A DNA stretch of 64,000 bases from assembly GCA_910589075.1 (NCBI GenBank), contig CAJUSK010000035.1, positions 27,322-91,321 of the forward strand, read 5' to 3'. Origin of the DNA: an uncultured Lachnospiraceae bacterium (GTDB lineage Bacteria; Bacillota; Clostridia; Lachnospirales; Lachnospiraceae). The notes beneath the pieces were generated by a model. The model was given only the letters and a program-made list of their open reading frames with translations. It had not been told where the DNA came from and made no database searches. This document shows positions 16,920 through 26,093 of the stretch, one piece after another. The translations under genes and the position numbers were made by a program. Within the stretch, counting starts at the first letter, position 1; each line of letters starts with the position of its first letter.

Positions 16920-18071
16920 ATGAGAAAAAGAACAGGAGACATGCCGCTGCGGCAGCCCCAGGGGACGGGCCATGGCAGGTGTTTCCGGTATCTGCTGTGC
17001 TCTGCCGCCTGCCTGCTGCTGCTTACCGGCTGCGGGAAATCGGCGGAAGAGGTAAAGGATACGGAGAAAACAGAAGAAACGGGTGAAATCAGGGTTGTGC
17101 TTACCACCGGATTCAGCAGGGATGAGATTTTTCGGATAGAGAGCACATCCTGTTCCGTACCGGAGCTGATGGTATATCTGACCAATACCCAGAATCAGTA
17201 TGAGGATATTTACGGGACGCAGATCTGGAAGAAAACGCTCAGGGGAACTACGCTGGAACAGAATGTGAAAGACACCGTACTGGCGGAACTGGCGGAAATC
17301 AAAGTGATGAATCTGTTGGCAGAAAAATATGCCGTATCGTTGACCGAACGGGAAAAGGCGCTGGCGCAGCAGGCCGGGGCGGACTATTTTTCCTCTCTGA
17401 ACGAGGCGGAAATTGACGCCATGGGTGTGGACGAGAAACTCTTGACCGCCATGTATGAAGAGTATGCCATTGCGGATAAGGTCTATCAGTATATTATCAA
17501 GGATATTAACCCGGAAATCAGCGATGATGAAGCCCGGACCATTACCATTGCCCATATTCTGATCAAGACCTATGAGCTGGACGGAAGCGGGGAACGGGTG
17601 CCTTATACCGAGGCGGACAGAAGGATGGCCCGTGAAAAAGCGGAGCAGATTCTGGCGCAGATCCGGGAGGGCGAGGATTTTGACAGCCTGGTGACAAAGT
17701 ACAATGAGGACAGCAGAAGCATCTATTCGTTCGGTAAGGGAGAGATGGAACTTGGTTTTGAAAAGGCCGCTTTTAATCTGGGAACAGATGAAATCAGCGA
17801 TATTGTGGAAACCGAGTACGGATACCATATTATCAAATGTATCAGCACCTTTAACCGGGAAGAGACGGACGCCAATAAGGTCAAAATCGTGGAACAGCGC
17901 AGAAAAGAAGTATTCAGCCAGGAATATGATGCCTTTGCGGATTCCCTGGCCAGGAATATGAATGCGGATGTGTGGGACAATATTGCCATGATCCATGATG
18001 ACAATGTATCCACCAGCAGCTTTTTCCGGACATATAACACCTATTTTAACGGTGTGTTCCGGCAGGAATAG
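16920..18071 (+). CDS. PpiC-type peptidyl-prolyl isomerase lipoprotein
   Basis: A 383-residue lipoprotein. A long basic N-terminus leads into a hydrophobic stretch and the lipobox LLLTGC (Cys about 39). An SurA/PrsA-like N-domain follows, then a parvulin domain at about 205-310 (ITIAHILIKT, AEQILAQIREGEDFDSLVTKYNED, YSFGKGEMELGFEKAAFNL, IVETEYGYHIIKCI). It would help fold secreted proteins on the outer face of the membrane. The 5-base gap places it last in the udk operon. It converges on the deacetylase gene with 19 bases between stops. The unusually long pre-lipobox segment might mean a later start, but none has a better ribosome site. Confidence 0.87.
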   Translation: MRKRTGDMPLRQPQGTGHGRCFRYLLCSAACLLLLTGCGKSAEEVKDTEKTEETGEIRVVLTTGFSRDEIFRIESTSCSVPELMVYLTNTQNQYEDIYGTQIWKKTLRGTTLEQNVKDTVLAELAEIKVMNLLAEKYAVSLTEREKALAQQAGADYFSSLNEAEIDAMGVDEKLLTAMYEEYAIADKVYQYIIKDINPEISDDEARTITIAHILIKTYELDGSGERVPYTEADRRMAREKAEQILAQIREGEDFDSLVTKYNEDSRSIYSFGKGEMELGFEKAAFNLGTDEISDIVETEYGYHIIKCISTFNREETDANKVKIVEQRRKEVFSQEYDAFADSLARNMNADVWDNIAMIHDDNVSTSSFFRTYNTYFNGVFRQE

Positions 18072-18090
18072 TATCTGTGGCGCACTGCCC

Positions 18091-18831
18091 TCAGTCCAGC
18101 AGCAGTTCTTCCACAGTTACAAACACATATCCCTCCTGCTGCAGCCGGTCCACGATTTCCAGCGCAGCGCTGACGCTGGAGGGGTACTGGTCATGGAGGA
18201 GGATAATATCCCCCTCTTTGATTTTTCCTATGGTGTTCTGTACGATGCAGGCGGTGTCATCGGAACACCAGTCTCTGGGGTCGATAGACCACAGTACAGG
18301 GAACATGTTCAGTTCTTCTTCATATTTTTTATTCCAGGAACCGTAGGGCGGCCTTATGTATTCCGTATCTTCTCCCGTTATTTCCCGTATTACCTCATTG
18401 GTGGAAATGATTTCGTTGCGGAACTGTTCACCATTGGCGTTGGTGAGCTGTACATGATGGTAGGTATGGTTGCCAATGAGATGCCCTTCTTCCTGGATGC
18501 GCTTTACGATGTCCGGATATTTGGCCGCATTGGCGCCGGTGATGAAGAAGGTGGCCTTTACGCCCCGTTCTTTCAGGCCGTCCAGCAGTTTTTCCGTATA
18601 GCGGGGGTCCGGACCGTCATCAAAGGTCAGGGCAATACGTTTTCCTTCATATTGTTTTTCCTTATCCGGGGGCCTGTTTTGGGTTCCTTTTTTTGTTTCC
18701 GTTATATTGGTTTCCTGATACAGGATGGTTGGCATGAATTGGTTTGCATCCCAGAGCCGGATTCCGATAAGCAGTCCCGCCAGAAGCAGATCAAGAATTG
18801 CCATTCTTCCAACCCAGACCCTTACGTTCAT
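18091..18831 (-). CDS. Polysaccharide deacetylase (NodB family)
   Basis: A 246-residue membrane-anchored deacetylase with an N-terminal helix (about 10-27) and a NodB domain from about residue 60. Catalytic motifs are complete: TFDDGPDPRYTEKLL (Asp-Asp), HLIGNHTYHH (metal-binding His), RPPYGSWN, DPRDWCSDD and LLHDQYPSS. It probably removes N-acetyl groups from peptidoglycan or another surface glycan outside the membrane. The start follows GAGG on the minus strand. Confidence 0.92.
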   Translation of the reverse strand: MNVRVWVGRMAILDLLLAGLLIGIRLWDANQFMPTILYQETNITETKKGTQNRPPDKEKQYEGKRIALTFDDGPDPRYTEKLLDGLKERGVKATFFITGANAAKYPDIVKRIQEEGHLIGNHTYHHVQLTNANGEQFRNEIISTNEVIREITGEDTEYIRPPYGSWNKKYEEELNMFPVLWSIDPRDWCSDDTACIVQNTIGKIKEGDIILLHDQYPSSVSAALEIVDRLQQEGYVFVTVEELLLD

Positions 18832-19161
18832 ACAGACTGCCTCTTTTCTTTGTTACTCCAGCACAGTATATGCGGAACCGGGGAGGCGGTATGACTGTTT
18901 TTTTCCTTTTTTAAATCTGTGACACTGACAGAGGTTGCGCAATGTGTTTGACTTTATATTGGAAGAAGTGTACAATAAAAATGATAATGCTCTGAAATTT
19001 TTGTGTAATAAGCCTGAAAATATCTGTGTTATGGAGCATGTTTCCGGCAGGGATCCGGTTTTATGAAGGATTTCCGTATCGGATATTACCTGCATGGCAT
19101 GTCCCTGGATGGCAGCCGGGCGGGACGCGACAGGTATTATGTAAGGTATGGGGGGAGAGGT
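18832..19161 (+). other. Intergenic region before the chemoreceptor gene
   Basis: 330 bases between divergent genes. It holds the promoter at 18948-18976 and, from 19063, an open frame continuous with the chemoreceptor whose codons I do not think are translated. Nothing else is supported. Confidence 0.5.
18948..18976 (+). promoter_or_regulatory. Strong SigA-type promoter for the chemoreceptor/binding-protein pair
   Basis: TTGACT (18948-18953), 17-base spacer, TACAAT (18971-18976); each box differs from consensus at one position. The resulting leader is about 180 bases to ATG 19162. Confidence 0.7.
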
Positions 19162-21171
19162 ATGAAAGAGGAAAAACAGAAAAAAATGATTTCCATTAAG
19201 GTAAAGCTGTTGGGGATCATCTTGCCGGTGGTGATAGTGATTATGGTATTGCTGGTGGGGATTTCATTTATGATCTCCAGGAATATCATCAGGGGGTATT
19301 CGGAAAATCTGCTGAGTTCTTCCATTGAAAATCAGGCAGGTCAGATTGAAGCATGGCTGAATGAAAATCTGTCCGCTTTCCAGATGGCAAAGCAGACAAT
19401 CGAGCAGACAGGTCCGGACCAGCAGATGCTGCAGCAAATGCTGGACGGCTATCAGGGGTTTAATGATAATTATCCGGATGGGCTGTATATTGCAGATGAG
19501 AAAGGAAACCTGACAACGGCCACAGGCGTGGAGCGGGCGGAGACAAATCCCACAGAGTCTGTCTGGTACAGGGAGGGGCTGACCCGCTGGAATATGGGAT
19601 TCACGGAAGCCTATACCAATGAGGCGGGAGCGCCGGTTATCAGTGCATCAGGAATTTTAAAGGATGACTCTGGTGTGATCCGGGTGATTTCCGCGGATCT
19701 GACGCTGGAGCGGATCAGTATTATTGTAAACAGCTATATTGAAATGGACCAGGCGCGCGCCTTTTTGGTGAGCAGCCGGGACGGGTCGATTCTGGCCCAC
19801 CATGAAAATAACCTGATTTCCACCCGGCTCAGTGAATCTAATGATGGTTTCCTGCGGGATATAGGTGAAAAGATTGCGCATCAGGACTTTGAGATGATGG
19901 AAATTGACGGGAATATGACTGCTTTTGCCCAGGTGCAGGGGACGGACTGGATTCTGGTTTCCTATATTCCCACGGAGATCATTTATGCGGATATCGAAGG
20001 GGTCCGAATGCTGATGACAGTGATCGGGCTGATTTCGGTGTTGATACTGGCGGTTCTGGTGGAACGGGTGGTGCATATTGTGATCCGCCCGGTGCGGGAG
20101 CTGACCGGTGTTATCACGGCTATGACCGGCGGTGATTTCACGGTTCCCGTAAGGACGAAAAGCCACGATGAAATCGGTGTTATGAGCCGGTATGTGGAAG
20201 GGTTTATTGCCACTATGCGGGAAATGATTCATTCCATACACGGGGTTTCCGGGAAGCTCAATGAGCAGGCGGGCAACAGCAATGAAGTGTCCGGGCAGAT
20301 GCATGATGCTTCCATGGTACAGAGCCATTCCATGAAGGAACTCAAGACCACAGTGGAACAGCTCTCCCAGTCTGTGAATGAAATTGCGGACAATGCCACC
20401 ACACTGGCTATGGTTGTGGCTGATACCAGAGAAAACGGTGTGCAGGTGGATCACCGGATGCAGGAGACGGTTACTGTCTCAAAACGTGGCAAAGAAGATA
20501 TGCAGCGGGTAGGCAGCGCTATGGAGGATATTCATTCTTCCATGGAGAAGCTCCAGCAGGCAATCGACAAAGTCGGGAAGGCTTCAGAAGAAATCAACAA
20601 TATTACGGCTGTCATCGGGAATATTGCAGATCAGACGGATTTGCTTTCGCTGAATGCTTCCATAGAAGCGGCGCGGGCAGGCGAAGCAGGCAAAGGCTTT
20701 GCAGTTGTGGCGATGGAGATCGGCCAGCTTGCCAAGACGAGCGCGGAGGCTGTACATAATATCGAAAAACTCATCGGGGAAATTCATCAGCTGGTAGGGG
20801 ATACCATCAGGCAGACCGGTGAAAGTGTAAAAAATATCAATCAGAGCAGCAAGTCTGTGGGAGATGCGCTGAAAACCTTTGACACCATTTTTAATAACAT
20901 CGAAGAGACAAACGGTCTGATTCAGGAAATGCTTCTGAAGGTAGGGCAGGTGGACGATGTGGCCACCAATGTGGCGGCCATTTCCCAGGAACAGGCTGCC
21001 AGCTCCCAGGAAATACTGGCAACTTCGGAGACAATGGTGGAGCAGGCGGATCATATTACGGACAGCAGCGAACGGGTGTCTCAGGGCGCTATGGAGCTGA
21101 CGGCGTCGGCGGAAGAACTGTATGGGCAGATTGCAAGGTTTAAGACGGGAAGGGAGGCTGGACAGCGATGA
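19162..21171 (+). CDS. Methyl-accepting chemotaxis protein (dCache type)
   Basis: A 669-residue transmembrane chemoreceptor. Helix one is at about residues 12-35, followed by a large extracellular dCache-like sensor of about 250 residues (DGLYIADEKGNLTTATG, WYREGLTRWNMGFTEAY). The second helix is VIGLISVLILAVLVERVV. HAMP then leads to the signalling coiled coil with the tip ADQTDLLSLNASIEAARAGE and GKGFAVVAMEIGQLAK. The start is ATG 19162 behind GGGGGAG; the in-frame ATG 19063 would add a non-hydrophobic 33-residue lead. Its stop overlaps the start of the binding lipoprotein, indicating joint sensing. Confidence 0.93.
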   Translation: MKEEKQKKMISIKVKLLGIILPVVIVIMVLLVGISFMISRNIIRGYSENLLSSSIENQAGQIEAWLNENLSAFQMAKQTIEQTGPDQQMLQQMLDGYQGFNDNYPDGLYIADEKGNLTTATGVERAETNPTESVWYREGLTRWNMGFTEAYTNEAGAPVISASGILKDDSGVIRVISADLTLERISIIVNSYIEMDQARAFLVSSRDGSILAHHENNLISTRLSESNDGFLRDIGEKIAHQDFEMMEIDGNMTAFAQVQGTDWILVSYIPTEIIYADIEGVRMLMTVIGLISVLILAVLVERVVHIVIRPVRELTGVITAMTGGDFTVPVRTKSHDEIGVMSRYVEGFIATMREMIHSIHGVSGKLNEQAGNSNEVSGQMHDASMVQSHSMKELKTTVEQLSQSVNEIADNATTLAMVVADTRENGVQVDHRMQETVTVSKRGKEDMQRVGSAMEDIHSSMEKLQQAIDKVGKASEEINNITAVIGNIADQTDLLSLNASIEAARAGEAGKGFAVVAMEIGQLAKTSAEAVHNIEKLIGEIHQLVGDTIRQTGESVKNINQSSKSVGDALKTFDTIFNNIEETNGLIQEMLLKVGQVDDVATNVAAISQEQAASSQEILATSETMVEQADHITDSSERVSQGAMELTASAEELYGQIARFKTGREAGQR

Positions 21172-22154
21172 AAAAAAGATGTGGCCTGACACGGCTGATG
21201 GCACTGGGCATGGCGGTATTGCTTATGTTATCGGGGGGATGCGGCAGACAGGGCGCCCTGGGGCAGAAAGAGATACGGATTTTTCTTTCGCTGAATGAGA
21301 TGGATACTTTCCGTCAGACGCTGGTGGACGCCGCAACAGTGAAAGCGGAGCAGGAAGGGGCCGTGCTGGATGTGGGCGATGCCCATGGATCCATTGAAAC
21401 CCAGGTGGAGCAGCTCAAACAGGCGGCTGCCCAGGGGTATGATGTGATTCTGTGCAGCGCGGTATCCACGGATACGGCGGTGCAGCTCAAGATGAGCGCC
21501 GGAGATATTCCCATTGTATTTTTTAACAGTTGTCCCGATGAAAAATATCTGGAAGCGGGCAGATATGTATATGTAGGTTCTGACGAAGCGGTGGCAGGGC
21601 AGTTCCAGGCGGAGTATGCGCTGTCAAAGCTGGCGGGCAAGCAGGAGATCAATGTGGTGCTGATTAAGGGACCCAGGGATCATTCTGCAACCATGGGCAG
21701 GACCAACGGCGTAAAACAGGCGCTGGAAGAGAGCGGAAAAACGATTCACTATGTATTTGAAGACAGTGCCAACTGGGATACAGAGCAGGCCAGGGAACTG
21801 TTCGAACTGTTTCTGCGTACCGGGGCAGAGGCGGATTGCGTGATCTGTAACAACGATGCCATGGCGTTAGGCGTACTGGAAGCAGGCCGGTCGGCGGGGT
21901 TGGATTTTTCAGATCTGCCGGTTCTGGGAGTGGATGCTACGGCAGACGGCTGCGAGGCGATTTCAGCCGGTGAAATGGCGTTTACCGTATACCAGTCCGG
22001 CAAAGGACAGGGTGAGGCCGCCGTGGAAATGGCAATCCGGCTGGCAGGAGGCGGTGATACCAAAGATATGGAAGGGATCACGGAGGATGGCCGGTATGTA
22101 TGGGTGGACTTTGAAAAAGTGGATGGAAGCAATGTTTCCTCCTATGGAAAGTAA
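21168..22154 (+). CDS. Sugar-type substrate-binding lipoprotein without ABC partners
   Basis: A 328-residue periplasmic-binding-protein-like (type 1, RbsB/XylF class) lipoprotein with lipobox LMLSGGC (Cys about 26). The fold signatures are KEIRIFLSLNEMDTFRQ, QLKQAAAQGYDVILCSA, IPIVFFNSCPD, VLIKGPRDHSATMGRTNGVKQAL, VICNNDAMALGVLEA and LPVLGVDATADGCEAI. No permease or ATPase genes follow; a terminator does. The ATGA overlap with the chemoreceptor suggests it captures a ligand, probably a sugar or autoinducer-like molecule, and presents it to that receptor's sensor domain. The ligand is unknown. Confidence 0.88.
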   Translation: MKKRCGLTRLMALGMAVLLMLSGGCGRQGALGQKEIRIFLSLNEMDTFRQTLVDAATVKAEQEGAVLDVGDAHGSIETQVEQLKQAAAQGYDVILCSAVSTDTAVQLKMSAGDIPIVFFNSCPDEKYLEAGRYVYVGSDEAVAGQFQAEYALSKLAGKQEINVVLIKGPRDHSATMGRTNGVKQALEESGKTIHYVFEDSANWDTEQARELFELFLRTGAEADCVICNNDAMALGVLEAGRSAGLDFSDLPVLGVDATADGCEAISAGEMAFTVYQSGKGQGEAAVEMAIRLAGGGDTKDMEGITEDGRYVWVDFEKVDGSNVSSYGK

Positions 22155-22239
22155 GCCTGTATATCCGGCATTGTCGTAAGCTGCGGGCGAGGTGCCTTAT
22201 GATTAGATGCCTGGTTTCTGTCTGGAAAGGTCTGGAAAC

Positions 22240-22287
22240 GCTGCCATTCCTGCAGGTTTTGCCTGCGGGAAATGGCAGCTTCTTTTA
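22240..22287 (+). terminator. Terminator after the binding lipoprotein gene
   Basis: Long imperfect stem GCTGCCATTCCTGCAGG (22240-22256) with CCTGCGGGAAATGGCAGC (22262-22279), followed by TTCTTTTAT. Confidence 0.8.
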
Positions 22288-22393
22288 TACGGCCTCTTTT
22301 ATGTGCTTCTCATCTCCCCAATGCTCCGGTTTCCATTCGTTCCGCCTTTGACAGGACGATTGTGCGCTTTTACCTGAAAAACAGTAACGTATC

Positions 22394-22422
22394 TTGAATT
22401 TATACCGGCTCTCAGGTATACT
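22394..22422 (+). promoter_or_regulatory. SigA-type promoter for rarA
   Basis: TTGAAT (22394-22399), 17-base spacer, TATACT (22417-22422), 40 bases before the rarA start. Confidence 0.65.
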
Positions 22423-22461
22423 TTTGTTACGGTTCACAGAAAAAGTCTGAGAGGTATGGAG

Positions 22462-23802
22462 ATGGATCTATTTGAATATATGCGGGCCAATACGATGGAA
22501 AAAGAGTCGCCGCTGGCGGCCAGGCTGCGGCCCTCCACATTGGATGAGGTAGTGGGACAGAAGCATATCATCGGGAAGGACAAGTTGTTATATCGAGCCA
22601 TTATGGCGGATAAGATCAGTTCGGTTATTTTTTATGGGCCGCCGGGCACGGGGAAAACCACACTGGCGAAGGTGATCGCCCAAACGACCAGCGCGGAGTT
22701 TACGCAGATCAATGCCACATCCGCAGGAAAAAAGGATATGGAGGAGGTAATCGGCAGGGCCAGGGACGCCATGGGAATGTATGGCAAAAAGACCATCCTG
22801 TTTATTGATGAAATCCATCGTTTTAACAAAGGGCAGCAGGATTATCTTCTGCCTTTTGTGGAAGACGGCACTGTGGTGCTCATCGGCGCCACAACGGAAA
22901 ATCCCTATTTTGAGGTAAATGGCGCTTTGATTTCCCGTTCCATTATCTTTGAGCTAAAACCTCTGGAAAAGGAAGAAATACGGGAACTGCTGCTGCGGGC
23001 GGTTCATGACCAGGAAAAAGGGATGGGAAGCTATGGCGCGGTGATTGATGAAGAAGCCCTGGATTTTCTGGCGGACGCTGCGGGAGGGGATGCCCGTCTG
23101 GCGCTGAATGCCATAGAACTGGGCGTGATGACAACAGAGCGGTCCGGCGACGGAAAGATACATATTGATCTGGATGTTGCTTCAGAATGTATTCAGAAAC
23201 GTGTGATCAAGTATGACAAGAACGGGGACAATCATTATGATACCATTTCGGCCTTTATTAAAAGTATGCGGGGGTCTGACCCGGACGCTGCGGTGTACTA
23301 TCTGGCCAAAATGCTGTATGCCGGCGAAAGCGTTACGTTTATTGCAAGGCGTATGATGATCTGCGCGTCAGAAGATGTGGGCAATGCCGATCCACAGGCA
23401 TTGACCGTTGCGGTCAGCGCCTCTCTTGCCGTGGAGCGAGTAGGGATGCCGGAAGCGCAGATTATACTGGCCCAGGCGGCTTCTTACATTGCCACGGCAC
23501 CCAAAAGCAATGCGGCTGTCAATGCCATAGGGGATGCCATGGACACGGTAAAAAAGACAGGGAACCTGCCCGTGCCGCCTCATCTACAGGATGCCCATTA
23601 CAGAGGATCGTCCAAACTGGGCCGGGGGATTGGGTATAAGTATGCCCATGAGTATCCAAATCATTATGTAAAGCAGCAGTACCTTCCTTATGAACTCAGC
23701 GGGAAGGAATTTTACAGACCTTCGGGCAATGGGTATGAGGTGAAAATCAGGGAACATATGCAGAGAATTCGCCGGGAGGCTGCAATAGGGGAAGATGTGT
23801 GA
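22462..23802 (+). CDS. rarA: Replication-associated recombination protein RarA (MgsA) AAA ATPase
   Basis: A 446-residue AAA+ ATPase acting at stalled replication forks. The N-terminus DLFEYMR is typical of Clostridial RarA. LAARLRPSTLDEVVGQKHI is followed by Walker A YGPPGTGKTT, Walker B ILFIDEIHRFNKGQQD, sensor 1 IGATTENPYFEVN and the C-terminal RarA-specific helical part (DTISAFIKSMRGSDPDAAVYYLA, RRMMICASEDVGNADP). I chose ATG 22462 because GAGAGG is 7 bases upstream; ATG 22456 abuts it. The gene appears monocistronic. Confidence 0.94.
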   Translation: MDLFEYMRANTMEKESPLAARLRPSTLDEVVGQKHIIGKDKLLYRAIMADKISSVIFYGPPGTGKTTLAKVIAQTTSAEFTQINATSAGKKDMEEVIGRARDAMGMYGKKTILFIDEIHRFNKGQQDYLLPFVEDGTVVLIGATTENPYFEVNGALISRSIIFELKPLEKEEIRELLLRAVHDQEKGMGSYGAVIDEEALDFLADAAGGDARLALNAIELGVMTTERSGDGKIHIDLDVASECIQKRVIKYDKNGDNHYDTISAFIKSMRGSDPDAAVYYLAKMLYAGESVTFIARRMMICASEDVGNADPQALTVAVSASLAVERVGMPEAQIILAQAASYIATAPKSNAAVNAIGDAMDTVKKTGNLPVPPHLQDAHYRGSSKLGRGIGYKYAHEYPNHYVKQQYLPYELSGKEFYRPSGNGYEVKIREHMQRIRREAAIGEDV

Positions 23803-23830
23803 CGGCCTTCGGAAATTTTGTTTCCATGTC

Positions 23831-23859
23831 ATGACAAATGTGAGGGAAAGTGGTAATAT
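23831..23859 (+). promoter_or_regulatory. Possible promoter for the histidine kinase / STM cassette operon
   Basis: ATGACA (23831-23836), 17-base spacer, TAATAT (23854-23859). The -10 match is moderate; an overlapping TATAAA exists. No other promoter is obvious up to the end of the cassette. Confidence 0.4.
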
Positions 23860-23894
23860 AAAATGAATTATAAGGAAAAGCGAGGAGAGGCATT

Positions 23895-26051
23895 ATGACG
23901 GAACATCCGGACAAACTGGATACCGGTTTCATAGAATATATATTATCTGCTTACAGGGCCAGCACAAAAGAACATTCCGGGTCCGGGGCGCAGGGAGAAG
24001 AGAAGAAATCGGAGAATGCACAGTGGCATGAACCCGGTCTGAACCATTTTATCAGTTTTATAGATGAAATGCCAGGCGGCTTTTTTATTTACCGTGCAGG
24101 TGGAACGGAAGAAATCATTTATGCAAACAGGGCGTTACTTAGGATTTTTAACTGTCATACAATGGCGGAATTCAGGGTTTTGACAGGCAATTCTTTCCGG
24201 GGGATTGTGCATCCGGATGATCTGGAAAGAGTGGAGAGCAGTATAACAACCCAGGTCGGGGACAGCAGGTACGATCTGGATTATGTGGAATATCGTATTA
24301 TCCCCAGGGGTGGAGGTATCCGTTGGCTTGATGATTATGGGCATTTTGTACGGGATACGGCGTTTGGGGATGTTTTTTATGTGTTTGTGGCAGATGCCAC
24401 AGAACGGAAATGCCATCAGATAGAGAATGAAAACAACCGCAATCTGGAACGGAAGCGGTATCTGGATTTGGTGGAAGGATTAAGCATTGGGTATGAGTCG
24501 ATCCTGTATACGGATCTGGATACGGATACTGTGCAGGCATATCGGTTGAACGACCGTACCGGCAGACAGTTTGAAAAAGCACTCCAGACACGCAGCTACA
24601 GCAGTTTTGCCCTGGATTATGTCCATATGTGGGTACATCCGGAAGAGCGGGATTTTGTGGCAGAAGCCACCAGTCCGGAACATATCCGCATCGCATTGTC
24701 AGGCAGCAAAATGTTTCATATTAATTACCGTGTGGTCAAAGATGGCAAGACACAGTATATCCAGCTCCGCATTGTCAATGTGGGAGAGAGTGACAACGTA
24801 TCCCAGATCGTTATGGGATACCAGAATATGGATGCGGAAATCATTCAGGAAATGGAGCATCAGAAGCTTCTGGAAGAAGCGCTGGAATCTGCCAGAACAG
24901 CCATTGTGGCAAAGAATGCGTTCCTCTCCAACATGTCCCATGATATACGCACGCCCATGAACGCTGTCCTTGGGTTTACCGGCCTGGCCAGAAAAAACAT
25001 CCATGACAATGCCAAAGTCCTGCACTGCCTGGACCGGATTGAGTCTTCCGGTGAGCAGCTTTTGCAGCTTCTCAGCGATGTGCTGGAAATATCCAGAATC
25101 GAGTCAGGGAAAATGCATGTGGATGAAAATGAGTGCAACCTGTCCGTTATTCTGGGAGAAGTGGAGGCAGAGGCGTTTCCGCAGGCGGATGCCAAACAAA
25201 TTACCCTGTCACTGGATCGCAGCCTGCTCAGGCATGAGACGGTTTACAGCGATGAGCAGAAGCTGAAACAGATACTGATGCGTCTGGTCAACAACGCGGT
25301 GAAATATACGGGGGAAGGAGGCCATGTCAGCATCAAGGCCGAGGAAACCGGCCAGGGGGATTCACCGGTCTGCCAGATTTACCGGTTTATTGTGGAGGAT
25401 GACGGAATCGGTATCAGTGCCAATATGCTGCAACAGATTTTCAAACCCTTTGAGCGGGGGAAAAATACAACGCTGAGCGGTGTGCACGGAACCGGCCTGG
25501 GACTGACGATTACGAGAAGCATTGTGGATATGCTGGATGGAACCATTGATGTCGTCAGCGAGGAAGGCAAATGCAGCCGTTTCACCGTCACACTCTGTCT
25601 GCGGACAAAGAATGTGGAACAGTTGACTGCCGCTGAAAAAACAGAAAAAGGGCAAAAAACATATAAACCGGGCAAAAAACGGATTCTGGTTGTAGAGGAT
25701 ACGGAGATCAATCTGGAGATTATAACGGAAGTGCTGAAGGATGCAGGGTATCTTGTGGATTCTGCGGTAAACGGCAGTATTGCGCTGGAAAAGGTAAAGG
25801 ATTCAAAGCCCGGCTATTATGATTTGATCCTGATGGATATCCAGATGCCGGTTATGGACGGCTATCATGCCACAAAAGCCATACGACGTCTGAAAAATCC
25901 GGCGCTGTCCAGCATTCCCATCGTCGCACTGTCCGCCAATGCCTTTGATGAGGATAAACGGAAATCCAAAGAGAGTGGTATGAATGCGCATATGGAAAAA
26001 CCCATTGACACACCACAGTTGATGGAGGTCATCAGTGATATGATGGGCTGA
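23895..26051 (+). CDS. Hybrid histidine kinase with PAS domains and receiver
   Basis: A 718-residue soluble sensor kinase with no signal peptide or membrane helix. An N-terminal PAS domain (about 45-170, ending FVADATERK) is followed by a second, more divergent PAS-like region (about 190-320). HisKA has the phospho-acceptor His349 in MSHDIRTPMNAV, and the ATPase domain has NNAVKYTGEGG, DDGIGIS and GTGLGLT. A receiver from about residue 595 carries the acceptor Asp648 in LILMDIQMPVMDGY. It should sense an internal cue and pass phosphate within itself, then to an unlinked partner. It ends 42 bases before the STM4015-family gene with no terminator between, so it may belong to that operon. Confidence 0.92.
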   Translation: MTEHPDKLDTGFIEYILSAYRASTKEHSGSGAQGEEKKSENAQWHEPGLNHFISFIDEMPGGFFIYRAGGTEEIIYANRALLRIFNCHTMAEFRVLTGNSFRGIVHPDDLERVESSITTQVGDSRYDLDYVEYRIIPRGGGIRWLDDYGHFVRDTAFGDVFYVFVADATERKCHQIENENNRNLERKRYLDLVEGLSIGYESILYTDLDTDTVQAYRLNDRTGRQFEKALQTRSYSSFALDYVHMWVHPEERDFVAEATSPEHIRIALSGSKMFHINYRVVKDGKTQYIQLRIVNVGESDNVSQIVMGYQNMDAEIIQEMEHQKLLEEALESARTAIVAKNAFLSNMSHDIRTPMNAVLGFTGLARKNIHDNAKVLHCLDRIESSGEQLLQLLSDVLEISRIESGKMHVDENECNLSVILGEVEAEAFPQADAKQITLSLDRSLLRHETVYSDEQKLKQILMRLVNNAVKYTGEGGHVSIKAEETGQGDSPVCQIYRFIVEDDGIGISANMLQQIFKPFERGKNTTLSGVHGTGLGLTITRSIVDMLDGTIDVVSEEGKCSRFTVTLCLRTKNVEQLTAAEKTEKGQKTYKPGKKRILVVEDTEINLEIITEVLKDAGYLVDSAVNGSIALEKVKDSKPGYYDLILMDIQMPVMDGYHATKAIRRLKNPALSSIPIVALSANAFDEDKRKSKESGMNAHMEKPIDTPQLMEVISDMMG

Positions 26052-26093
26052 AAAATAAAGAAAACCATGATTGCAGAAAGGAAGGAGACACAT

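Larger units (their letters stand above)
22155..22461 (+). other. Intergenic region before rarA
   Basis: 307 bases holding the terminator at 22240-22287 and the rarA promoter at 22394-22422. I see no additional gene or repeat. Confidence 0.5.

Noticed and set aside
16761..17996. A 411-codon minus-strand frame opposite the parvulin lipoprotein
   Set aside because: No recognisable motif or ribosome site, and the opposite strand carries an evident lipoprotein with a PpiC domain.
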